A stretch of DNA of 5,003 nt. Source: an archaeon (GTDB lineage Archaea; Asgardarchaeota; Hermodarchaeia; Hermodarchaeales; Hermodarchaeaceae). The translations under genes were made by a program, and so were the position numbers. The stretch's first letter is position 1, and each line of letters starts with the position of its first letter. Below the pieces are notes generated by a model, which saw only the letters and a list, made by a program, of their open reading frames with translations, was not told where the DNA came from and did not search any database. Shown piece after piece: positions 1-5,003 of the stretch. The DNA lies in NCBI GenBank assembly GCA_016550405.1, contig JABXGX010000121.1:1-5003 (forward strand), in the 5' to 3' direction.

Positions 1-2474
1 ACATTAATTCCTTTCAAGTTATTTACCCGTGCGTTTCGTATTTTAATTACTGATACTTGTCCTCGAACTATCTTCTTTGTAATTTTTCGTGGGTGAACTT
101 TAGTCTCAGTCTTCAACGCCTGTCCAGTCAAAGAGGAGTCAACTGATTCAAGCTGGGCTGGTCTCCCCTCGTAGAGAACCTCACCTCCCCGAGGTCCAGC
201 ACCTGGTCCAAGGTCAATAATCCAATCGGCAGCCCGCATGAAATCGGTATTATGCTCAACAACGACAATTGTTGCTCCATAGCGAACCAACCGATCTAGT
301 ACAGCCAAGAGTCCGTTGAGATCTTTGGGATGGAGTCCAGTAGAAGGTTCATCAAGCACGATGAGTTGGTTCGTCAGCCTGTTTCGCCCTAGATACTTCG
401 TGAGTTTGACACGTTGGGCCTCTCCTCCTGAAAGGGTGGGGGACGGTTGACCAAGTTCTAAATATCCCAGCCCTACATCCATGAGGGCTTCGAGAATACG
501 CTGTGCAGCTTCCCGTTTCGCAGGAGTGAGATATCTCGATTTGCTGAGTTTCTCACCGATTTCAGCAATTGGGAGGGCATAGAAATCCGCGATATTGAGT
601 TGCTCACCATTAAATTCAACATGGGCCGAAAGCACTTCGGGGCTAAATCGTTGTCCAGCACACCCCTCACAGGGCAACCAAATCGAGGGGAGATATTGCA
701 TTTTCACTTCACTGGCACCAATACCCTTGCAGATAGGACAAGCGCCCTCAGGACGATTAAACGAAAAATGCGACTTTGATAAGCCGGTTGCTTCCGCAAA
801 GAGGTCACGGATAATATCAGCTAGCTTTGTATATGTCGCTGGATTCGAGCGTGGATTTCGACCGATCGGGCTTTGATCCACTAAGACTGGTTTGATGATT
901 GGCCCTTCAATTTTCTCACATCCAATAGCTTCCTTTTTGGAAAGCGAGGGAACTAAGACGTGCTCAACAAGGGTGCTTTTGCCAGAACCGGACACTCCTG
1001 AAATCACAGTCAGTCTCTTTAAGGGAATTGAAACCTGGATATTCTTTAGATTATGTTTGTTGGCTTTTTTGATTGTAATGAAGTTGTCTGGCTTAGGACG
1101 TGGCTTTGGAGTTGTGACTCGTTCGCGGAGACTGAAGTACTGTCCTGTTGCAGTATCGGCGAGCCACAATTCAGCAGGAGACCCATTGAAGACAACTTCT
1201 CCACCACTTTTTCCAGCCCCCGGTCCTAAATCAATGGCATGGTCAGCTGCCGCAGCAGCAACTCGTTCATGTTCAACAAAAATCACTGGACCTGCTAAAT
1301 CCCGAAATGCCGGAAGAAGCCGGGCAATATCTGCGGGGTGTTGCCCAATCGTTGGTTCATCCAAGACATGAATGATATCTTCCAATCTACTCGACAGTGA
1401 TATCGCTAAACGTACTCGTTGGGATTCACCACGTGAAAGAGTGGGTGATGCTCGGTTCAGCGAGACATACCCTAATCCAACTTGTTCTAATGCATCCAAT
1501 CGTCGCTGAATCTCCGAATGTAAACGCTTAGCGGTCGAGGGGAGCGACACGTTCTTAAAAAGTTCACAAGCTTCTTCGACCGAAAGTGCTAGCAATTCGG
1601 GTAATTTGAAACCTTCCCACCGAACTGAAGCAGCCTGCGGATGCATACCTGTCCCATTACATCGTTCACACCCTTTCCTTTTGCAATATGGACACGGTTG
1701 GTTGAAATGGGTTGGTCGTAACTCTCGAAATCCTTTTCCACAATTACTGCAAATCTGCATCGTCGTTAGGCTTAATGACAATTGCTGTCCTTGTACCTGA
1801 ACTGCACCAGTACCCAAAGCCGTTGCCTGCTGTGTGAACGCACGTATCTTTTTCACAGATGATTTTGCATCGATTGATCCAAGAAGGATTTCAATGGAAT
1901 GCGGTTTTGAAGCATCTAATGATTTTTCGGTCCATTCTGTTCCATCTACAATGATTTGGTGTTTCTCAAATTTGTCATCCAATGCAGCGAGGAGTGTTCT
2001 ATGGCTTCCATGGACATTTTGCAATAGCGGAGCATACACTTTCAGTGGCTCTTTCTTAGATAACATGGTTAATTGTTCAATTATTTCATCTTCCGTTAGC
2101 ACTCCCACCGGTGCACCACACTGTAGACAATAGCGGATTCCAAAATTTGCATAAAGTAATCGGATAAAGGGGTGCAATCCTGAAGCGGTGGAAAGAGTGG
2201 ATCCCGGATTACGATTGAGTAAATTCTGACCAACCGCAATAGCAGGACCAAGACCTGTGATGGACTCAACGTTCGCAGGGCTAAGCCGTTTGCCTCCACG
2301 GCCATACAAAAAAACATCCAAGAATCGCCGATTGGCTTCATGGTATACAGTGTCAAATACCAAGGATGTTTTTCCTGATCCGGAAACTCCGGTAACTACC
2401 GTAAGCCCATCACCAAATTGAACATCGATGTTTTTCAAGTTGTGTTCACGTGCACTCCTGACGTGGATGTCCAT
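1..2474 (-). CDS. uvrA: UvrA-like excinuclease ABC ATPase, tandem (at least three ABC heads), 3' end beyond window
   Basis: This is a UvrA-family DNA-damage-recognition ATPase. In nucleotide excision repair UvrA dimers bind DNA and load UvrB; UvrA paralogues also act in drug or lesion tolerance. The frame is open for 824 codons without a stop. ATG at 2474 is directly preceded by an in-frame TAG, so it is the earliest start. Head 1: HNLKNI motif near residues 11-16, Walker A GVSGSGKTS 29-37, CxxC at C116/C119, a 120-241 insert resembling the UvrB-binding segment, zinc cysteines C242/C245, C261/C264, C269/C272, signature LSRGE 346-350, Walker B D372/E373, H-loop H402. Head 2: HNLKNI, Walker A GVSGSGKST 493-501, CPIC 579-582 and CEGC 602-605 separated by 19 residues, canonical LSGGE 681-685, D708/E709, H741. 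A linker follows, and a third head opens with NNLKGI near 818-823. Ordinary UvrA ends after head 2, so this looks like the tandem (class III-like) form. UvrA family is certain; repair role versus resistance role is not settled. Confidence 0.95.
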   Translation of the reverse strand, partial: MDIHVRSAREHNLKNIDVQFGDGLTVVTGVSGSGKTSLVFDTVYHEANRRFLDVFLYGRGGKRLSPANVESITGLGPAIAVGQNLLNRNPGSTLSTASGLHPFIRLLYANFGIRYCLQCGAPVGVLTEDEIIEQLTMLSKKEPLKVYAPLLQNVHGSHRTLLAALDDKFEKHQIIVDGTEWTEKSLDASKPHSIEILLGSIDAKSSVKKIRAFTQQATALGTGAVQVQGQQLSLSLTTMQICSNCGKGFRELRPTHFNQPCPYCKRKGCERCNGTGMHPQAASVRWEGFKLPELLALSVEEACELFKNVSLPSTAKRLHSEIQRRLDALEQVGLGYVSLNRASPTLSRGESQRVRLAISLSSRLEDIIHVLDEPTIGQHPADIARLLPAFRDLAGPVIFVEHERVAAAAADHAIDLGPGAGKSGGEVVFNGSPAELWLADTATGQYFSLRERVTTPKPRPKPDNFITIKKANKHNLKNIQVSIPLKRLTVISGVSGSGKSTLVEHVLVPSLSKKEAIGCEKIEGPIIKPVLVDQSPIGRNPRSNPATYTKLADIIRDLFAEATGLSKSHFSFNRPEGACPICKGIGASEVKMQYLPSIWLPCEGCAGQRFSPEVLSAHVEFNGEQLNIADFYALPIAEIGEKLSKSRYLTPAKREAAQRILEALMDVGLGYLELGQPSPTLSGGEAQRVKLTKYLGRNRLTNQLIVLDEPSTGLHPKDLNGLLAVLDRLVRYGATIVVVEHNTDFMRAADWIIDLGPGAGPRGGEVLYEGRPAQLESVDSSLTGQALKTETKVHPRKITKKIVRGQVSVIKIRNARVNNLKGIN

Positions 2475-2542
2475 CTACATCGTCCCAGAATTACCTTAAG
2501 CTCATTCTTAGTTGTTGTAGTTACACGAAAAGTCTTCTTAAA

Positions 2543-2553
2543 TGTATAAAACC
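2543..2553. promoter_or_regulatory. Candidate TATA element between divergent uvrA and SLOG-like genes
   Basis: The plus strand reads TGTATAAAACC, giving TATAAAA on plus and TTTTATA on minus. Using the usual archaeal spacing of about 25 bases, transcription would start near 2573 for the plus gene and near 2523 for uvrA, leaving leaders of roughly 47-50 bases in both directions. No clear BRE decides the orientation, so it may serve one gene, both, or neither. This is inference from motif and position. Confidence 0.4.
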
Positions 2554-2608
2554 AAACAGAGACAATACTAAAAGTAATCAACTTGGCGAATACCAACACT
2601 CCATGAAT

Positions 2609-2613
2609 GGTGA
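2609..2613 (+). promoter_or_regulatory. Shine-Dalgarno GGTGA supporting the TTG start at 2620
   Basis: GGTGA lies six bases before TTG 2620, a good ribosome-binding distance. The other possible start, ATG 2662, has only a loose purine stretch farther upstream. The same GGTGA core precedes the methyltransferase start later in the window, which suggests this organism uses it. Confidence 0.5.
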
Positions 2614-2619
2614 ATCCAC

Positions 2620-3132
2620 TTGGAAGGCATACTGCTAGGTAAAGGGAAGAAGTTACTCCTCATGGGTAGCAAAGCCTTCGAGATGCCTGAACTTCCCAAG
2701 GTGGTGAAACATCAAATTAATGCCGCCATCAAACACGCCATGTCAATCATCGTAGGCGAAGCAAAAGGTGCTTGTCGCCTCTACCAAGGCTATCTTCACA
2801 AAATAAAGTACCGTAATGTAATCGTTGGTCATGCCCGTAGTTTACGATATAATGCTGGTGATTGGCCTGATATCAAATATGGCGATGATCTCCGTGAACG
2901 AGAGCGTAACATGATTGAAGACTGTGATACAGCAATTGTAATTTGGCTCAACAAAAGCAGTGTAATCGCTGGGAACCTTGAACGGCTCAAATGGCTAGCA
3001 AAACCCACGTTTCTTTATGAGTGTTCAACCTATTCGGATGATGAATCTTCAGGACCTCTCGATCGAAACCGAATCTATGAACCATTTCTTTATCGAAAAC
3101 TCCGTCAAAAATATGGCAACCCGCCCATCTGA
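2620..3132 (+). CDS. SLOG/YAcAr-like Rossmann-fold protein, probable TTG start
   Basis: A 170-residue soluble protein with the pattern of the SLOG superfamily (YAcAr/DUF2493-like), whose members bind nucleotide-type ligands or process nucleotides and often occur in conflict or signalling systems. Visible: first strand and loop KKLLLMGSK at 10-18 (the family's GSR-like position), second strand ending IIVGEAKGA at 43-51 (the GDAxGxD-like loop), a strand at YRNVIVG 64-70, the polar stretch NAGDWPDI at 78-85, an RERERNMIEDCD helix at 92-103, strand TAIVIWLNKSS at 104-114 with the usual W-x-x-x-S, and a last strand KPTFLYE. There is no membrane segment or signal peptide. The aspartate expected after GEAKGA is replaced by cysteine, so ligand chemistry may differ. 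A stop at 2611 limits the frame; TTG 2620 is preferred because ATG 2662 would cut off the first strand. It is divergent from uvrA and has 93 bases before the next gene. Fold assignment is fairly likely; function is unknown. Confidence 0.75.
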   Translation: MEGILLGKGKKLLLMGSKAFEMPELPKVVKHQINAAIKHAMSIIVGEAKGACRLYQGYLHKIKYRNVIVGHARSLRYNAGDWPDIKYGDDLRERERNMIEDCDTAIVIWLNKSSVIAGNLERLKWLAKPTFLYECSTYSDDESSGPLDRNRIYEPFLYRKLRQKYGNPPI

Positions 3133-3197
3133 AAATACGGCTAGGTCATTAAGCGAAGCGCAATTCTGGAAAAGCTCTCAACCCTGTTAACTCACGC

Positions 3198-3205
3198 TTT
3201 AAATA
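3198..3205 (+). promoter_or_regulatory. Archaeal TATA box of the PH-like gene
   Basis: TTTAAATA is an exact match to the archaeal consensus TTTAWATA. With the box at about -30 to -23, transcription would start close to 3226-3228, at the first ATG of the downstream gene. That predicts a leaderless or nearly leaderless transcript and an independent promoter, separate from the SLOG-like gene. Confidence 0.6.
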
Positions 3206-3225
3206 GCATCATCGGTTCGTGCCTC

Positions 3226-3684
3226 ATGGGGATATCGATGTCTGAAAATCTTTACATTCCATTAGACCAACTGGATCCTGGATTCCAGCAACTCATCCCA
3301 GCAGGCGCAACCATTCTATATACTACCCGTGCTGAAGTGCTCAAACGAGGAATGGGTGCCCACAAGAAATCCGGTTCTGTCGCGGTCACTGATCAAGGCA
3401 TCGCCTTTCACGCTGCGAAATCCGGTCTCTTTGACGTCACATTAGTATCCATGGCTGCCGGCGCGCTCGCAGGGTTCATTCCCTGGGAAAACATCGAAAA
3501 GTTCGGTAACTACAAAGACAAAATCCAAGTCAAACACACCATGCCAGACAATCCCAAAAAGAAACTGGAATGGTTCTTCAAGTGTGAACGGTGCAAAGAC
3601 CAAGGCGAAGAGAAGAAAGATTTCGAAGGCCGCAAGAAAGGCTTCGGACCCTTCGTTGAAGGTCTCTATAAGCAGAACAAATAA
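3226..3684 (+). CDS. Small hypothetical protein with PH/GRAM-like features
   Basis: I do not recognise a named family with certainty. The 152-residue product has the look of a small PH or GRAM-like beta domain: an opening phrase IPAGATILYTTRAEVL, a strand GSVAVTDQGIAFHA (the v-x-T-x-x-G-i-x-f pattern common in bacterial and archaeal PH-like proteins), a hydrophobic alanine/glycine-rich stretch, then IPWENIEKF, which matches the iPW-x-x-I turn of such domains, and a lysine-rich C-terminus with one CERC pair. The alanine/glycine stretch is short for a membrane span, so a cytoplasmic protein is likely. ATG 3226 fits a leaderless transcript from the TATA box at 3198; ATG 3238 is an alternative, preceded by GGGGA at a good distance, and would remove four residues. 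Many codons end in C, unlike the neighbouring genes, which may reflect strong expression. A hairpin terminator follows 16 bases after the stop. Confidence 0.8.
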   Translation: MGISMSENLYIPLDQLDPGFQQLIPAGATILYTTRAEVLKRGMGAHKKSGSVAVTDQGIAFHAAKSGLFDVTLVSMAAGALAGFIPWENIEKFGNYKDKIQVKHTMPDNPKKKLEWFFKCERCKDQGEEKKDFEGRKKGFGPFVEGLYKQNK

Positions 3685-3700
3685 CTACATCATCCAGGAA

Positions 3701-3744
3701 GAGGCCTAGAAGGCTTCCTTCTAGCCTCTAAATCTTATTTTTTT
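3701..3744 (+). terminator. Hairpin plus T-tract terminator
   Basis: The arms 3701-3713 (GAGGCCTAGAAGG) and 3717-3728 (CCTTCTAGCCTC) pair over 12 base pairs with one bulged C and a three-base loop. A T-rich stretch follows, with seven T at 3738-3744. It lies just after the PH-like gene's stop and before the convergent DUF3788 gene. The T-tract is only on the plus side, so it should act mainly for the plus-strand gene; T-tracts alone can end transcription in archaea. Confidence 0.7.
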
Positions 3745-3759
3745 GATAACCTATCTATC

Positions 3760-4212
3760 TTATTTCTTTGGGCTACGCTTGATTGCAATAAGCTTCTTCA
3801 AGTCTTCTAAAATCGAGTCATCGACGACGCGAATCCATATCCACTTTCCATCATGTAGCTTCTTTGTGTTTTTAAATACCTCAACGATGGACGGCTGGAA
3901 CTCGGATTGGCTGGTAATGAACTTACCAATCTCCTGCTTCCCAAAAACGATGAGAAAGCTGAAACTTAGTTTTTCAGGGAAGATGGAAACAAGTGTCCGT
4001 TTAGTCTTCCGATATCGAACCAGCCACCCATATTTGTCTCCGTAATACAAGATCTCTCTATTTAGTTCATAATTTGAGCTGAGATACGCATTGAGGTGAT
4101 TCCATGCCTTTACAGCATCAGAATCCTCAATGAAGGACTGAATTTCAGCTTCTGTTAGTTTACGAGTTCTATCAAACATACGTTGATGAGGCTCATTTTC
4201 GATCATTAACAT
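3760..4212 (-). CDS. DUF3788 family protein
   Basis: The product matches the DUF3788 pattern: an N-terminal T-E-A-E-I-Q-S-F-I segment, a helix with WNHLNAYLSSNYEL, the central YGWLVRYRKTKRTLVSIFPE block followed by a hydrophobic strand FSFLIVFGKQE, then the closing HDGKWIWIRV and an IAIKRSPKK tail (residues 120-150). DUF3788 proteins are small, soluble and of unknown function. With ATG 4212 the protein has 150 residues, close to the family norm. The frame extends upstream to GTG 4308 (182 residues), but that extra segment has no family resemblance, lacks a Shine-Dalgarno site and would overlap a TATA-like element; ATG 4206 is another possible start, with GGGATGA upstream. It is convergent with the PH-like gene and divergent from the methyltransferase gene. 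Family assignment is good; function cannot be stated. Confidence 0.85.
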   Translation of the reverse strand: MLMIENEPHQRMFDRTRKLTEAEIQSFIEDSDAVKAWNHLNAYLSSNYELNREILYYGDKYGWLVRYRKTKRTLVSIFPEKLSFSFLIVFGKQEIGKFITSQSEFQPSIVEVFKNTKKLHDGKWIWIRVVDDSILEDLKKLIAIKRSPKK

Positions 4213-4289
4213 TTCATCCCAATTCTCAGCACAGTTTTGGTCCTGAGACTCATACTTATAGCTGGATATTAAAGCATACAGGGTTTGTG

Positions 4290-4297
4290 AATATAAA
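4290..4297. promoter_or_regulatory. Candidate TATA element between DUF3788 and methyltransferase genes
   Basis: The plus strand reads AATATAAA and the minus strand TTTATATT. Archaeal spacing places possible starts near 4318 (plus) and 4268 (minus), giving leaders of about 46 and 56 bases to ATG 4364 and ATG 4212. AGAGG precedes the box on the minus strand as a weak BRE-like purine run. If it is used on minus, the GTG 4308 start for DUF3788 is excluded. Confidence 0.35.
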
Positions 4298-4350
4298 CCT
4301 CTAATCACTTGGCTTATGTAATAGATAACACACCATCGTCTACATCAGCT

Positions 4351-4359
4351 GGAAGGTGA
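4351..4359 (+). promoter_or_regulatory. Strong Shine-Dalgarno before the methyltransferase
   Basis: GGAAGGTGA ends four bases before ATG 4364 and matches the complement of the 16S rRNA tail well. It fixes the start of the methyltransferase and is the clearest ribosome-binding site in the window. Confidence 0.7.
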
Positions 4360-4363
4360 CTAA

Positions 4364-5003
4364 ATGCCAGTTTATATTACCGAAACACCCGATCTGTTTG
4401 GCTTGATTCTCAAACAGCAACTCGAATCCAATGAGCAATTATACCATTCCATAGAACGAAACGATGGCTATATTGACTGCGCAAATACTCAGAGGTATTT
4501 TGGCTCATGGGATGATTGGTCAGCAAACGAACGAGCGCTTCTTGAACACGCTAAGTCATCGATTCTCGATATTGGGTGTGGTGCTGGTCGTCATGCGCTC
4601 CATCTCCAAAACCAAGGATTAGAGGTCGTTGGATTGGACTTTTCCGAAGGCGCTGTCTACGTGTGCAAAAAGCGTGGATTGAAAAGAATCGTGCTAGGAT
4701 CAGCCTGTAATTTACCTTCCTTCAAGCAGAAGTTTACCACCTTCTTGCTTCTGTTCAATAATTTTGGTATCTGTGGAGATCCTGTCAATACCATTAAGTT
4801 ACTCCAAAATCTATACCAGCTTGGTACACCTAACGCTAGAATACTCTTGTCATATGCTGATGTGTCAAAAACGACGAATCCATTCCACCTTTCCTTTCAT
4901 AAGCGAAATCTCGCCGCAGGACGCCGCAAAGGCGAAATCACCATTCGCTTCCGATACCAGGGTTATGTTGGATCCTGGTTCACCATCTGGCTCCCTACTC
5001 GCC
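4364..5003 (+). CDS. Class I SAM-dependent methyltransferase, 3' end beyond window
   Basis: The gene encodes a Rossmann-fold methyltransferase that transfers a methyl group from S-adenosylmethionine to an unknown acceptor; it should be cytoplasmic. The 213 visible codons show motif I ILDIGCGAGRHA at residues 67-78 (glycine-rich SAM loop), the acidic end of strand 2 in VVGLDFS with D92, a SACNLP segment after strand 3 that would flank the adenine pocket, strand 4 as FTTFLLLFNNFG, and strand 5 as ARILLSYAD. An N-terminal extension of about 60 residues with a YFGSWDDWSANE stretch precedes the core, as in many Methyltransf_11/25-type proteins. The late segment with GRRKGEITIRFRYQG and GSWFTIWL resembles the end of this class, so only a little is likely missing. 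The ATG is fixed by a strong Shine-Dalgarno site. No neighbour reveals the substrate. Confidence 0.92.
   Translation, partial: MPVYITETPDLFGLILKQQLESNEQLYHSIERNDGYIDCANTQRYFGSWDDWSANERALLEHAKSSILDIGCGAGRHALHLQNQGLEVVGLDFSEGAVYVCKKRGLKRIVLGSACNLPSFKQKFTTFLLLFNNFGICGDPVNTIKLLQNLYQLGTPNARILLSYADVSKTTNPFHLSFHKRNLAAGRRKGEITIRFRYQGYVGSWFTIWLPTR

Noticed and set aside
473..670. Minus-strand open frame of 65 codons, and a similar one at 2096-2356
   Set aside because: Both are alternative frames inside uvrA, whose zinc and ATPase motifs read continuously in the other frame; there is no sign of a frameshift.
595..2133. Several plus-strand open frames of 64-159 codons (595-876, 892-1371, 1606-1800, 1834-2133)
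   Set aside because: They lie wholly inside the minus-strand uvrA frame, which shows conserved motifs throughout, and their products show no recognisable domains.
3133..3225. Possible small RNA or tRNA between the SLOG-like and PH-like genes
   Set aside because: No cloverleaf, T-loop consensus or long stem could be found; the stretch is explained by the TATA box and spacer.
3743..4045. Plus-strand open frame of 100 codons
   Set aside because: It is antisense to the DUF3788 gene, whose protein matches a known family; the frame begins in the terminator T-tract and has no ribosome-binding site.
1..5003. CRISPR array, insertion sequence or prophage element
   Set aside because: No direct-repeat arrays, terminal inverted repeats, transposase or integrase motifs were seen on either strand.

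Overview
The window looks archaeal. The third gene has a textbook archaeal TATA box (TTTAAATA) about 28 bases before its start, two starts have GGTGA-type Shine-Dalgarno sites, and no bacterial -35/-10 pairs stand out. GC content is moderate. UvrA-type genes occur in some mesophilic archaea, so the combination is plausible. I cannot place the lineage from sequence alone; an uncultivated mesophilic archaeon is my inference.

Layout: positions 2474 down to 1 (minus strand) hold the first 824 codons of a UvrA-like ABC ATPase. It runs off the window edge. The visible part already contains two complete UvrA ABC heads with zinc modules, then the opening of a third head, so this appears to be a tandem-duplicated UvrA rather than an ordinary excinuclease subunit. 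Divergent from it, 2620-3132 (plus) encodes a small Rossmann-like protein resembling the SLOG/YAcAr superfamily, probably starting at TTG. Next, 3226-3684 (plus) encodes a small lysine-rich protein with a PH/GRAM-like look and its own promoter. A hairpin plus T-tract at 3701-3744 ends that unit. Convergent with it, 3760-4212 (minus) is a DUF3788 protein. Divergent from that, 4364 to the window end (plus) is the first 213 codons of a class I SAM-dependent methyltransferase.

The genes alternate strands and mostly have their own control signals, so this is not one operon. No mobile element, CRISPR array, tRNA or rRNA was seen. The most notable item is the tandem UvrA with an uneven first module (LSRGE signature, shortened zinc hairpin, UvrB-binding-like insert), lying head-to-head with a SLOG-like gene. 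A functional link between these two is speculative; a wholly new system is not demonstrated here.
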